Of a DNA stretch of 64,000 nt, positions 25,528 through 32,859 are shown piece by piece. This DNA comes from an uncultured Christensenellaceae bacterium (lineage in GTDB: Bacteria > Bacillota > Clostridia > Christensenellales > Pumilibacteraceae), in NCBI GenBank assembly GCA_910586925.1, contig CAJUKG010000005.1, forward strand, positions 111,433-175,432. Direction: 5' to 3'. Both the position numbers and the translations under genes were made by a program. The notes beneath the pieces were generated by a model. That model searched no databases and had not been told where the DNA came from. It saw nothing but the letters and a program-made list of their open reading frames with translations. The stretch's first letter is position 1. Each line of letters opens with the position of its first letter.

Positions 25528-25911
25528 ATGAATACGACAGCACAATACGAATTGAAATCCGTAATAGACGATCCCACATTCCGCCTCACGGCAGAACGAC
25601 TCGTGATCAAGAGCGGCGTACGCGCCGACCTGAAAGGCAGCGGCAGTCTGATCGACGCGGTTATACTTTTCGGCACGGGAATGTGCAGCGGATTTTGCGA
25701 AATATATCGCACTATAGGCGAAATTCGCGGGATCAAACCGAAGTCCGTCATGCGTGAAATCTCGTATGCCGTAAGCCAAGCATTCAATCTGTCGCAAAAC
25801 CTTTCGGCTATGGTCGGCACTACTATCCCCGAGCAGGATATACATAACGGTCTTGTAATCGCCTATCTCGGCAGGATCTTCAAAAATCCGAGTCTGTCCG
25901 TGTACGCATGA
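25528..25911 (+). CDS. Small protein resembling the Spo0A DNA-binding domain
   Basis: 127 residues with no receiver domain. The middle and C-terminal part follow the layout of the Spo0A effector domain: LKGSGSLIDAVILFGTG (compare the G-x-x-Y-L-x-x-A-I segment), EIYRTIGEIRGIKPKSVMRE (recognition helix, compare Y-x-x-I-A-x-x-Y-x-T-T-x-x-x-V-E-R), ISYAVSQAF, and NGLVIAYLGRIF (compare N-S-E-F-I-A-x-x-A-D-x-L). The helix-turn-helix would fall near residues 65-95. It is a stand-alone gene with its own promoter. A DNA-binding sporulation or stationary-phase regulator is a reasonable inference; identity is low. Confidence 0.55.
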   Translation: MNTTAQYELKSVIDDPTFRLTAERLVIKSGVRADLKGSGSLIDAVILFGTGMCSGFCEIYRTIGEIRGIKPKSVMREISYAVSQAFNLSQNLSAMVGTTIPEQDIHNGLVIAYLGRIFKNPSLSVYA

Positions 25912-26087
25912 CCGTTTCGGCGTGCAAGCCATATAACGATGAAACACGATCGCGACTAAACGCGTTGGCTTTTCGCAACAGATTATAATACGCCGAAATC
26001 GCCCGCAATATCGCTTTGCGGCGAAAATCGGGCATGAAAAATTTTTTAATATTTTTCCGCTATGCACGATAAATCGGCTATATTTGC

Positions 26088-26116
26088 TTGACATTGCCTG
26101 TCCCATATGGTAGAAT
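26088..26116 (+). promoter_or_regulatory. Promoter of the tRNA-Lys/tRNA-Tyr pair
   Basis: TTGACA (26088-26093), 17-nt spacer, TAGAAT (26111-26116), 15 nt before tRNA-Lys. Confidence 0.75.
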
Positions 26117-26131
26117 AATATGGTTGCGATT

Positions 26132-26207
26132 GGTCCATTAGCTCAGTCGGTAGAGCACTTGACTTTTAATCAAGTTGTCCCGCGTTCGAATCGCGGATGG
26201 ATCACCA
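26132..26207 (+). tRNA. tRNA-Lys (TTT)
   Basis: 76-nt cloverleaf. Acceptor GGTCCAT pairs with ATGGATC (one G-U), the anticodon loop CTTTTAA gives TTT, the T arm contains GTTCGAATC, and CCA is encoded. Confidence 0.97.
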
Positions 26208-26213
26208 TAGTAC

Positions 26214-26298
26214 GGACGGGTTCCCGAGTGGCCAAAGGGAACAGACTGTAAATCTGTCAGCTTCGCTTTCGGTGGTTCGAATCCACCCCCGTCCACCA
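26214..26298 (+). tRNA. tRNA-Tyr (GTA)
   Basis: 85-nt class II tRNA. Acceptor GGACGGG/CCCGTCC, anticodon loop CTGTAAA gives GTA, a long variable arm follows, and CCA is encoded. It begins 6 nt after tRNA-Lys. Confidence 0.97.
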
Positions 26299-26334
26299 AA
26301 AAATCCTTCGAGCAAACAGCGAGAAGGATTTTTT
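26299..26334 (+). terminator. Terminator of the tRNA-Lys/Tyr operon
   Basis: AAAAATCCTTC (26299-26309) pairs with GAAGGATTTTT (26323-26333), followed by T. Confidence 0.85.
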
Positions 26335-26731
26335 AATTCTTCACTATTCATTCTTCACTGCTCATTAAAAATCGGGGATTTTTTGGAACAAAAAATTAAG
26401 AATAAATAACGAATAATTAGCTTACGCATTAATGATTAATACTATCAATAACATTGCAAATCAGATATCTATGTGTTATAATATAGCGGTATAATTAGCG
26501 ATGATACCGTTCTACAAACCTGTGACGAACTTAAAAGAATATTGATTGCTTCATTAAATACGGCTAAAAGCAATATGTAATTTATTCTATCCCCCCCCCG
26601 CAGCAATCCACGGGCTGTTTGTTTCGGTGACGTTTTACTTTTCGACGTTCTTATATATTTACTTCATTCTTTTTGTTTGTTTTATCAAGCACTCGCAATG
26701 GGGCCTTTTTACTTTTGACGGTGCTATTTAT
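26335..26731. other. Gene-free AT-rich spacer with a C9 tract
   Basis: No coding frame or RNA is recognisable. It holds short AT-rich direct-repeat-like strings (TTCACTATTCATTCTTCACT; AATAAATAACGAATAATTAG) and a run of nine C at 26591-26599. Confidence 0.6.
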
Positions 26732-26760
26732 TTGAAAACCTATGACAATTATGCTATAAT
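26732..26760 (+). promoter_or_regulatory. Sigma-A promoter of the GNAT gene (predicted leaderless)
   Basis: TTGAAA (26732-26737), 17-nt spacer, TATAAT (26755-26760). The ATG at 26767 is 6 nt past the -10 box. Confidence 0.78.
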
Positions 26761-26766
26761 GTAAAT

Positions 26767-27357
26767 ATGGAAAAATCAAAAATTATTTCAAAAATTAAAA
26801 TCATTGAAAAAGACGGTTATACTTTAAGACCTGCAAATATCTCTGACGCCGAAAATTATTATATGCAGAATTACAACCCGCTTGATAAAGAGGTTGCGCG
26901 ATTGACCGGATGCAAAGAGTTTTTTACGAAAGACGAAGTAATTTCGTTTTTTGTAAAGACGATCGACGATGACGACCGATATCATTTTTTGATCATTTCG
27001 CCCGATGATAGAATTATCGGAGAGAGCGTGATAAACGAAATCGACGAAACTACGCAAAGCGCAAATTTTAGAATATGTATTTTTCATTCATGTGAACAGT
27101 GTAAAGGCATAGGGACTTGGGTTATTAAAGCAACCCGTGATTTTGCTTTTGAAACATTAAAGTTACACCGTTTGTCATTAGATGTCTTTTCTTTCAATAC
27201 ACGCGCAGAAAAAGCCTACTTAAATGCAGGTTTCAAAAAAGAAGGCGTTTTACGCGATGCGGTATTAGACGGCAATAAATACGCAGACGACATTTTAATG
27301 TCTATTTTAGACAATGAGTGGTTTGAAATAAAACGCAAAGAACACCCTATCACGTAA
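26767..27357 (+). CDS. GNAT-family N-acetyltransferase (RimJ/RimL-like)
   Basis: A 196-residue acetyl-CoA-dependent acetyltransferase. DGYTLRPANISDAENYY is the first strand and helix. IIGESVINEIDETTQSANFRI is the beta4 region, and CEQCKGIGTWVIKATRDFAF corresponds to the acetyl-CoA loop (Q/R-x-x-G-x-G/A, here QCKGIG). LDVFSFNTRAEKAYLNAGFKKEG is the typical C-terminal N-x-R-A-x-x-x-Y-x-x-x-GF motif. This layout is closest to ribosomal-protein or aminoglycoside 6'-type GNATs; the substrate is unknown. Base composition is AT-richer than most neighbours. The predicted transcript has no leader. Confidence 0.85.
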   Translation: MEKSKIISKIKIIEKDGYTLRPANISDAENYYMQNYNPLDKEVARLTGCKEFFTKDEVISFFVKTIDDDDRYHFLIISPDDRIIGESVINEIDETTQSANFRICIFHSCEQCKGIGTWVIKATRDFAFETLKLHRLSLDVFSFNTRAEKAYLNAGFKKEGVLRDAVLDGNKYADDILMSILDNEWFEIKRKEHPIT

Positions 27358-27428
27358 CGCGAACACGCCGAACAACACATGTAACAGCTTATAAAAACGA
27401 TGCAATGCGTTCGTGCACTCTCATATAC

Positions 27429-27457
27429 TTGATAATGCACGCCGCATATGCTATAAT
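27429..27457 (+). promoter_or_regulatory. Sigma-A promoter of the BamE-like gene
   Basis: TTGATA (27429-27434), 17-nt spacer, TATAAT (27452-27457). Confidence 0.7.
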
Positions 27458-27502
27458 AAACTTGCTAAACGGCATGATTACTTTTGCGAGGTTAAAAAAT
27501 AT

Positions 27503-27856
27503 ATGGATGACGTGCTCATTCTGACCATAATCGTTACAGCAATAGTATTGGCGATATTTGTGCCTATATTATTTGTCATATTCAAAGCAATAGATAAAAA
27601 ATTCACAGAGAAGTTCAAACGCACATCGAAGTTCAACGACATTAAAATCGGAATGTCCGAAACCGAACTGTATTCGACGTTCGGCAAACCGAACGAAACA
27701 CTCGAAGTGGACGAATCGGCAAAAGTCGTTAAATATCGCGAAAGCAGATACGCTTTGATTATTTTTATACACGCCGTCATCGAGGCGCAAGTATCTATTA
27801 AAGACGGCGTTGTGGTAAACGTCAAGCTCGGCGGAGATGCCGAAATATATATTTGA
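27503..27856 (+). CDS. Small membrane protein with a BamE/SmpA-like domain
   Basis: 117 residues. One N-terminal membrane helix (residues 4-28, LILTIIVTAIVLAIFVPILFVIF) is followed by a small domain beginning DIKIGMSETELYSTFGKPNETLE. This G-M-x-x-x-E-[LV]-x-x-x-[LF]-G-x-P pattern is typical of BamE/SmpA/OmlA-like folds, also used by small Gram-positive membrane proteins. It ends in beta strands (AQVSIKDGVVVNVKLGG). GAGGT stands 8 nt before the ATG at 27503; the frame extends 30 codons further upstream, but through the promoter. The role is unknown. Confidence 0.68.
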   Translation: MDDVLILTIIVTAIVLAIFVPILFVIFKAIDKKFTEKFKRTSKFNDIKIGMSETELYSTFGKPNETLEVDESAKVVKYRESRYALIIFIHAVIEAQVSIKDGVVVNVKLGGDAEIYI

Positions 27857-27944
27857 TCGGGAATGGATCAACAGCAAGTTTTCGTTACGAGCTTTCACGC
27901 GCGATTTGATTTCCCCTAAATATTGAAAAACATTATTAAAATTG

Positions 27945-27973
27945 TTGACAAAATGCTCCGAATATGCTATTAT
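27945..27973 (+). promoter_or_regulatory. Promoter of the five-tRNA cluster
   Basis: TTGACA (27945-27950), 17-nt spacer, TATTAT (27968-27973), ahead of tRNA-Gly. Confidence 0.78.
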
Positions 27974-27985
27974 TGATAAGCACGT

Positions 27986-28059
27986 GCAGGTGTAGCTCAA
28001 TGGTAGAGTTTCGGCCTTCCAAGCCGACCACGTGGGTTCGATTCCCATCACCTGCTCCA
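27986..28059 (+). tRNA. tRNA-Gly (TCC)
   Basis: 74-nt tRNA with acceptor GCAGGTG/CACCTGC, anticodon loop CTTCCAA (TCC), T arm GTTCGATTC and encoded CCA. Confidence 0.97.
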
Positions 28060-28064
28060 GAAGT

Positions 28065-28141
28065 GCGCCCGTAGCTCAGCTGGATAGAGTAGCGCCCTTC
28101 TAAGGCGTTTGTCGAGGGTTCGAATCCCCCCGGGCGTGCCA
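28065..28141 (+). tRNA. tRNA-Arg (TCT)
   Basis: 77-nt tRNA with acceptor GCGCCCG/CGGGCGT, anticodon loop CTTCTAA (TCT) and encoded CCA. Confidence 0.97.
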
Positions 28142-28146
28142 AATAT

Positions 28147-28224
28147 GGTGGGTATAGCTCAGCTGGTTAGAGCGCCAGGTTGTGGCCCTGGAGGCCAAGG
28201 GTTCGAATCCCTTTACTCACCCCA
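28147..28224 (+). tRNA. tRNA-His (GTG)
   Basis: Acceptor GTGGGTA/TACTCAC with the extra G(-1) paired to C73 that marks tRNA-His, anticodon loop TTGTGGC (GTG) and encoded CCA. Confidence 0.96.
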
Positions 28225-28258
28225 TTAAATAAACGGCAGGCAACAAAGCCTGCCTCGT

Positions 28259-28333
28259 AGGGGTATCGCCAAGCGGTAAGGCACGAGACTTTGACTTTCG
28301 CACCCGCAGGTTCGAATCCTGCTACCCCTGCCA
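28259..28333 (+). tRNA. tRNA-Gln (TTG)
   Basis: 75-nt tRNA with acceptor AGGGGTA/TACCCCT, anticodon loop CTTTGAC (TTG) and encoded CCA. Confidence 0.95.
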
Positions 28334-28379
28334 CCTTGTCAATATCGTAATCGGGCGCACAAGACATCTCGATTACCGT

Positions 28380-28455
28380 AGGGGTATCGCCAAGCGGTAA
28401 GGCAACGGACTCTGACTCCGTCATTCCGAAAGTTCGAATCTTTCTACCCCTGCCA
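28380..28455 (+). tRNA. tRNA-Gln (CTG)
   Basis: 76-nt near-copy of the previous tRNA with the same acceptor and D arm but anticodon loop CTCTGAC (CTG). It looks like a tandem duplication that acquired the CAG-reading anticodon. Confidence 0.95.
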
Positions 28456-28490
28456 ATACCCCCGCCGACATTAGTCGACGGGGGTATTTT
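28456..28490 (+). terminator. Terminator of the five-tRNA cluster
   Basis: ATACCCCCG (28456-28464) pairs with CGGGGGTAT (28479-28487), with an inner CGAC/GTCG, followed by TTTT. Confidence 0.85.
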
Positions 28491-28622
28491 CATGGGGTGA
28501 GAAAGATTCGACGCGCCGAAACAACTTACAAATACAGTTATATCATAAAAAGAACATAGCCTAATTTACATATGAACGATATTTCGGCGCGAGTTCGTAA
28601 ACGGTCGCGAAAAATTTATCGG

Positions 28623-29735
28623 CTAATCTTCGCCGTCTTTTGTTTGTACGTCGATTACCGTATACTCGGCTATACACCCTATTTTGAACTTTATCGCCCA
28701 ATCGCCCAAACCCGAAGTGACTATAAAATTCGTATTACCCCGCGTTTCATGTCCGTAAACTCTGTCGTTGGCGAGCGCGACGAAAATATTTATCGGAAAG
28801 AACTGCCCGCCGTGCGTGTGCCCGGACAGTACGAGATCGACGTTAGCTTCGTGCTGTGCGTCGTAATCGTTGGGTTGATGATCGAGCACGATAGTATATT
28901 TATCCATATCGAGCGCGGCTGTCAGCTCGCTCATGCTCTTACGATCTTTCGATGACGCGTCAAGCCGTCCTATTATATTTATTCTGGCCGCAATAACGAC
29001 GGTTTCGTCCGATAAAATCGTCACGTTACTCGAAACGAGCGCGGCGAACAGTTCGTCTTTTGTCCAGCCTCGGGCTTCCGCAGAATAATATCCGCTGTCA
29101 TGGTTGCCGCAAACGAAGTAAACGCCGTACGTCGTATCGAACTTTGCGAGCGCGGCGACGGCACCGAGCATATCCGCCCTCGACGTATCGTCGTCCACGA
29201 AATCGCCCGTTATAAACACCAAATCGGGGTTTTGCGCGTTCATTTCGTCTACGTAATCAGAAAACCCGTCGGCGTCGAACAACGCGCCTATATGCGAATC
29301 CGCGAACTGTACGATGCGAAGCTCGCCGACCTGTTTATCGGTATCGAGAGTGTACGCGGTAAGTTTCACGTCGTGCGCAAAATACCACCCCACACCCAAG
29401 TACACGCCTGTAATTACAATCGCGCCGATAACGGCGTAATTCAGCCTAAACTCGCGCTTGCAAATCTTTTTGACGACAAACACGACGAGCCGACACAGAG
29501 CCGAGAACAACGACAAAACCGCAATACAGATCACGGCGTTATACACGCCCATAGTCAAAAACAGTACAAGTGCCGCGACAGCCACGGCAATGAGCGGAAC
29601 GAGCCACCCCCATAGCCGCGATTTGGCTTTGAGTTTTTGCAAAATAAAACAACGGCGTATTTCCGTCGCTATATAGAACAAACAACCGATTGCGACCGCA
29701 ACAATGCCTACGGTCAAAAATGCCCAAACCACCAT
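28623..29735 (-). CDS. Membrane-anchored metallophosphoesterase
   Basis: A 370-residue calcineurin-like phosphoesterase. The N-terminal 125 residues contain four membrane helices. The catalytic domain has the full metal-ligand set: IVQFADSHIGALFD (DxH), LVFITGDFVDDD (GDxxD-like), YFVCGNHDSGYY (GNHD), IVLDHQPND and LVLSGHTHGGQF (GHTHGGQ). The order (membrane N-terminus, then DSH...GDF...GNHD...GHTHGGQ) matches the YkuE/LpxG-type membrane phosphoesterases of Firmicutes. It follows the monooxygenase-like gene closely, at the end of the rdgB run. Confidence 0.87.
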   Translation of the reverse strand: MVVWAFLTVGIVAVAIGCLFYIATEIRRCFILQKLKAKSRLWGWLVPLIAVAVAALVLFLTMGVYNAVICIAVLSLFSALCRLVVFVVKKICKREFRLNYAVIGAIVITGVYLGVGWYFAHDVKLTAYTLDTDKQVGELRIVQFADSHIGALFDADGFSDYVDEMNAQNPDLVFITGDFVDDDTSRADMLGAVAALAKFDTTYGVYFVCGNHDSGYYSAEARGWTKDELFAALVSSNVTILSDETVVIAARINIIGRLDASSKDRKSMSELTAALDMDKYTIVLDHQPNDYDAQHEANVDLVLSGHTHGGQFFPINIFVALANDRVYGHETRGNTNFIVTSGLGDWAIKFKIGCIAEYTVIDVQTKDGED

Positions 29736-29744
29736 CGCCGTCGA

Positions 29745-30038
29745 CTATCCTTCATCTATAAAACGTTCGACTTTCATTTTAAGACGGTATTTCTTTCGCA
29801 ACGCGGCAATGCGCGGCATAACATCAGATTTATGATGCGCGTCGAGTGCCGCTTCGTTCTCCCACCTGTCGATAAGCAAAACAGTTTCGCCGCCAGACAG
29901 CGGCAAATAATATTCGTACTTGAGATTCCCCGGTTCATTGCGAACTTCGCGCACAATGCCGCTGTTTGTCATTTCCTCGGCGAACTCAACCGCCGATCCG
30001 TTCTCGCCCGTATAATAAATATTTACAGTCAAACCCAT
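29745..30038 (-). CDS. Antibiotic-biosynthesis-monooxygenase-like (ABM) protein
   Basis: A 97-residue ferredoxin-like alpha/beta protein. MGLTVNIYYTGENGSAVEFAEEM, then the ABM core LSGGETVLLIDRWENEAALDAHHKSDVM, with the W-x-x-x-x-A-x-x-x-H motif of YgiN/ABM proteins. GGGAG lies 7 nt before the ATG at 30038; a longer frame to 30068 lacks such a site. It lies between two phosphoesterase genes in one run. The substrate is unknown; quinol or haem-type substrates are known in the family. Confidence 0.8.
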   Translation of the reverse strand: MGLTVNIYYTGENGSAVEFAEEMTNSGIVREVRNEPGNLKYEYYLPLSGGETVLLIDRWENEAALDAHHKSDVMPRIAALRKKYRLKMKVERFIDEG

Positions 30039-30071
30039 ATCGCCGCTCCCCGTATATCCCCGCCGCAAATG

Positions 30072-30554
30072 TCAGATCGTACGTTGCGCACAAGAAAAAT
30101 TCAAACCGTCACCGACCACAACGGCATAACTGCCGCCGCAAAGCGCGCCGGGATTGATAAAATGCACGCTGTTCACTTCGCGGTCGAAAAATGCGTGCGT
30201 GTGCCCGAAAAATACGAGATTGCACCGTTTAGATATCGCTTCGTTCATGAGCATGTCAAGCCCGCGCCGAACGCCGTGCCTGTGTCCGTGTGCGATCAGT
30301 ACGCGCGTATCGCCGAAACGGGTCGTAGCAAGCTCGGTAATTTCGCTACCGAAATCGTTGTTTCCTCGCACGCACACGATAGGCACCGCAATAAGTCCGC
30401 GTATCCGCATAATATCGTCTATGCCGTCGCCGCAAAATATCATGTAGTTCGCGGAATTTATGACAGGCAAAAGCCGTTCGAGCCGTGCGAAATCGTGGTG
30501 CGAATCGGAAACCACCACGAGCTTATATAACGAATTCATATCAATGTTGGCCAT
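30072..30554 (-). CDS. YfcE/MJ0936-family phosphodiesterase
   Basis: A cytoplasmic metallophosphodiesterase of about 160 residues. LVVVSDSHHDFARLE (DxH), YMIFCGDGIDDI (GD), VCVRGNNDFG (GNND), VLIAHGHRHGVR and NLVFFGHTHAFFDRE (GHTH) form the family ligand set, and INPGALCGGSYAVV the typical end. The start lies within the stop region of rdgB; ATG 30554 is chosen, with TTG 30560 and ATG 30539 as alternatives. In Clostridia this gene commonly follows rdgB, as here. Confidence 0.88.
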   Translation of the reverse strand: MANIDMNSLYKLVVVSDSHHDFARLERLLPVINSANYMIFCGDGIDDIMRIRGLIAVPIVCVRGNNDFGSEITELATTRFGDTRVLIAHGHRHGVRRGLDMLMNEAISKRCNLVFFGHTHAFFDREVNSVHFINPGALCGGSYAVVVGDGLNFSCAQRTI

Positions 30555-30556
30555 AC

Positions 30557-31123
30557 TCAAAGCCCCAAAAGTTCCGCCATTATTTTCAACGCGCGCGCAC
30601 GGTGACTGACTTTGTTTTTCTCCTCACTCGAAGCAACGCCGAAAGTCTTTTTCAAATCGTCGCTGTAAAAAATCGGATCGTAGCCGAACCCGCCGTCGCC
30701 CTGCGGCTCTTTCGTGATCTGCCCGTGCGTTTCACCGACGGCATCGAGCGTGCGTTCTCCGTCGTAATATACTATGCAGCTTACAAAATGCGCCGCGCGG
30801 TTCGGATTGCCTTTCAGCTCGCGAAGCAGTTTGTCGATATTGTCGCGATCGGTCCCGCCGCTGTAACGCGCCGAGTACACTCCGGGCGCACCGCCCAGCG
30901 CGTCCACGCATAACCCGCTGTCGTCCGCGAGTGCGGGCAACCCGCACAATTCGTACAGAGCACGCGCCTTCAGCAGCGCATTGTCGAAAAACGTTTCGCC
31001 CGTTTCGTCCACGTCGAAATCGAGATCGAGTTCTTTTGGCGAAAGCACGGTGTACCCGTTAAGCATTTCGCGAAATTCGGCGAGCTTACCCGCATTATTG
31101 CTTGCAATCACTATTTGTTTCAT
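30557..31123 (-). CDS. rdgB: dITP/XTP pyrophosphatase (RdgB/HAM1)
   Basis: A 188-residue enzyme that hydrolyses non-canonical purine triphosphates to monophosphates. MKQIVIASNNAGKLAEF is the S-x-N-x-x-K motif, DETGETFFDNALLKAR and ALADDSGLCVDALGGAPGVYSARYSG the catalytic and substrate loops, and GGFGYDPIFY with SHRARAL the C-terminal signature. All catalytic residues are present. It is the first of a four-gene run (rdgB, YfcE-like, ABM, membrane phosphoesterase). Confidence 0.96.
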   Translation of the reverse strand: MKQIVIASNNAGKLAEFREMLNGYTVLSPKELDLDFDVDETGETFFDNALLKARALYELCGLPALADDSGLCVDALGGAPGVYSARYSGGTDRDNIDKLLRELKGNPNRAAHFVSCIVYYDGERTLDAVGETHGQITKEPQGDGGFGYDPIFYSDDLKKTFGVASSEEKNKVSHRARALKIMAELLGL

Positions 31124-31191
31124 TCCTATACGCTCCGCATTTAATTGTACTCTGTTTCGATATAAATATCAAGAAAAACAGCACCCGAGTT

Positions 31192-31614
31192 TTAATTTTT
31201 CGTAATTTTTTCGCAAACAAACCTGTCCGCGGCTTCGAGAACGCGACGCACGTCGGCATGGGTAACGGCTTTTGCCGCTTGCGCATAAGGCAATACCAAC
31301 ACGCCCGCGAGTTCCGCCACAGGCACGGTCGGCATACCCGAAACATGCTCGGCAACGAAGAACGTAACGCGCTTCGTCACATTCGGTTTTACGGGCGATG
31401 CGTACTCTATGCTATGCGCAAAACCGTCGAGAAGCCGCGCTTCGAGTCCCGTTTCCTCGCCGATCTCGCGTAAAGCGGTTTCGCGCTCCGTTTCGTCCGC
31501 CTCGATATGTCCTTTTGGAAGTCCTACAACACCGTCGGGCGCAACGACCAAAACGTAGCGCACAGCGTCGCCTACCCGCATAAACACAACCGCGCCGCAC
31601 GAATATTCGTACAT
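31192..31614 (-). CDS. NUDIX hydrolase (Ap4A-type)
   Basis: A 140-residue NUDIX protein. GHIEADETERETALREIGEETG is the complete Nudix box (G-x5-E-x7-R-E-x2-E-E-x-G), preceded by VVAPDGVVGLPKG. SCGAVVF at the start and the overall layout resemble bacterial diadenosine-polyphosphate hydrolases. GAGGG lies 7 nt before the ATG at 31614, and its own consensus promoter is just upstream. Confidence 0.9.
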   Translation of the reverse strand: MYEYSCGAVVFMRVGDAVRYVLVVAPDGVVGLPKGHIEADETERETALREIGEETGLEARLLDGFAHSIEYASPVKPNVTKRVTFFVAEHVSGMPTVPVAELAGVLVLPYAQAAKAVTHADVRRVLEAADRFVCEKITKN

Positions 31615-31645
31615 AACAATTCCCTCGCAAACAGTATTCCCGAAT

Positions 31646-31674
31646 ATTATATTTGACTGCGCGGAATTTGTCAA
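31646..31674 (-). promoter_or_regulatory. Consensus sigma-A promoter of the NUDIX gene
   Basis: Minus-strand TTGACA (31669-31674), 17-nt spacer, TATAAT (31646-31651). It lies back-to-back with the tRNA-Leu promoter. Confidence 0.85.
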
Positions 31675-31683
31675 CCGTATCCG

Positions 31684-31712
31684 CTTGCAAAATACATTCC
31701 GCCGTGTTATAA
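31684..31712 (+). promoter_or_regulatory. Promoter of tRNA-Leu
   Basis: TTGCAA (31684-31689), 17-nt spacer, TATAAT (31707-31712), 9 nt before the tRNA. Confidence 0.75.
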
Positions 31713-31721
31713 TAATAACGA

Positions 31722-31804
31722 CGCGAGCGTGGCGAAATTGGCAGACGCGCCGGACTTAGGATCCGGTGGGCAACCGTGCAGGTTCAAGTCCTGTCGCTCG
31801 CACC
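31722..31804 (+). tRNA. tRNA-Leu (TAG)
   Basis: 83-nt class II tRNA. Acceptor GCGAGCG/CGCTCGC, anticodon loop CTTAGGA (TAG), long variable arm, encoded CCA. It marks the left edge of the AT-rich accessory region. I found no second copy of its 3' end at the right edge. Confidence 0.96.
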
Positions 31805-31812
31805 AAGTCAAT

Positions 31813-31861
31813 TAAATCCGAACCAATTACTTATAACAAGTGAGTGGTTCGGATTTATTTT
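31813..31861 (+). terminator. Terminator of tRNA-Leu
   Basis: Perfect 12-bp stem (31813-31824 with 31844-31855), 19-nt loop, followed by an ATTTTTT tract. Confidence 0.85.
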
Positions 31862-31956
31862 TTATCTTAAATTTATTTCTTAAAGTACTATAAAAGTAGA
31901 AATATTGATAAAATAGTATTTTATTTTATAAATTATTATTTATTTGCAAAAATTAC

Positions 31957-31985
31957 TTGACATAATAAAAGCTATTTGATACAAT
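31957..31985 (+). promoter_or_regulatory. Sigma-A promoter of the three-gene accessory operon
   Basis: TTGACA (31957-31962), 17-nt spacer, TACAAT (31980-31985). An AGGAGG-type site precedes the ATG at 32017. Confidence 0.82.
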
Positions 31986-32016
31986 TATCTCAAATTCAAA
32001 CAGGAGGAATCATCAA

Positions 32017-32397
32017 ATGGAGTACAGTCAAATTATGTTAGAAATGTTGGAACGCATTAAGGTGCTGGAAAACAAAGTAAAAGTGTTGGAAGAAAAAATC
32101 GAAAACACTCCCACATCTCAACCGCAAGTTGCCGTGCAGCTTGACAAGGTTAGTGCAAAGTACAGAGGTTTGGCGGAATATTTATTGTCATCAAACGAAA
32201 CAAGGGTTACGCTTAACTATTCGCAAATAGAAGAAATATTAGGTTTTGCGTTGCCCGAGACGGCGAAAAAATTTAAGCAATCATATTGGGCAAATACTGA
32301 AACGCACTCTTACGCTTCATGTTGGATGGCTGTGGGCTATAAAACGCGCGTAGATGTCGAAAGCGATACTGTAACTTTTATCAAGAATTTAATTTAA
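32017..32397 (+). CDS. Coiled-coil plus DUF7662-like protein
   Basis: 126 residues. Residues 1-32 form a leucine-rich coiled coil (MLERIKVLENKVKVLEEKI), then a short linker. Residues about 50-126 follow the DUF7662-type pattern: KYRGLAEYLLSSNETRVTL, IEEILGFALPETAKKF, SYWANTETHSYASCWMAVGY and VTFIKNL. The signature L-P-x-x-A...[WY]-W-x-N...H...A-W-x-x-G-[WY] is clear. Such domains occur alone or fused to restriction-type and DNA-modifying proteins (family knowledge), so a nucleic-acid-related role is possible. GGAGGAA precedes the ATG. It is the first gene of the operon with 32411-32857 and 32860-33405. Confidence 0.65.
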   Translation: MEYSQIMLEMLERIKVLENKVKVLEEKIENTPTSQPQVAVQLDKVSAKYRGLAEYLLSSNETRVTLNYSQIEEILGFALPETAKKFKQSYWANTETHSYASCWMAVGYKTRVDVESDTVTFIKNLI

Positions 32398-32410
32398 CGG
32401 AGATGCGACT

Positions 32411-32857
32411 ATGAAAATCAACTACTCGAATTTTGAAAAAACTATGCTTGACAAATTGGCGCACGACGGCGGCAAATCTCAACTTACTATGATTAACGGC
32501 GGCATTATGTACATTTGGTTATCAAGCAGTAAAAACGGAATTATAAACTCTCGCTACTCTTCGCTTAACTGTGAATTCAAAATTTTGTATGCAATTTATG
32601 AAAAGGCACTTTCGCTTGGCGGTGAAATGTATCTTGGTGCTAATGCTGCACAAAATGGGCAAAGAATCGGTAGCGACGGCTTCCCTGTCGATACAATAGA
32701 CGGTTTTATTTCTATAGAATTTTATGGCAAAAATGTTGGAGATAAAACATTGCGTCGCTCAACCTACTTTGCGGCTATTCTCGATTGGGCAGGATTTGCC
32801 ACTAATCATCGTGGCGGTTATATTACCATTAACAAAGAATTTATGAGCGAGGATTGA
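32411..32857 (+). CDS. Unknown 148-aa accessory protein
   Basis: Not recognised. A soluble mixed alpha/beta protein with an N-terminal NYSNFEKTMLDKLAHDGGKSQLT, a central helix CEFKILYAIYEKALSLGGEMYLG, an acidic-aromatic segment (VDTIDGFISIEFYG) and a C-terminal RRSTYFAAILDWAGFATNHRGGY. The last part, with its W-A-G and N-H-R-G-G-Y run, may be a winged-helix or nucleic-acid-contacting end (speculative). CGGAG lies 8 nt before the ATG. It starts 13 nt after the DUF7662-like gene and its stop overlaps the ribosome-site region of the zinc-ribbon gene, so the three are co-translated. Confidence 0.6.
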   Translation: MKINYSNFEKTMLDKLAHDGGKSQLTMINGGIMYIWLSSSKNGIINSRYSSLNCEFKILYAIYEKALSLGGEMYLGANAAQNGQRIGSDGFPVDTIDGFISIEFYGKNVGDKTLRRSTYFAAILDWAGFATNHRGGYITINKEFMSED

Positions 32858-32859
32858 TT

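Noticed and set aside
28167..28493. A 108-codon minus-strand frame across the tRNA cluster
   Set aside because: It reads tRNA genes in reverse; this is a common false gene call.
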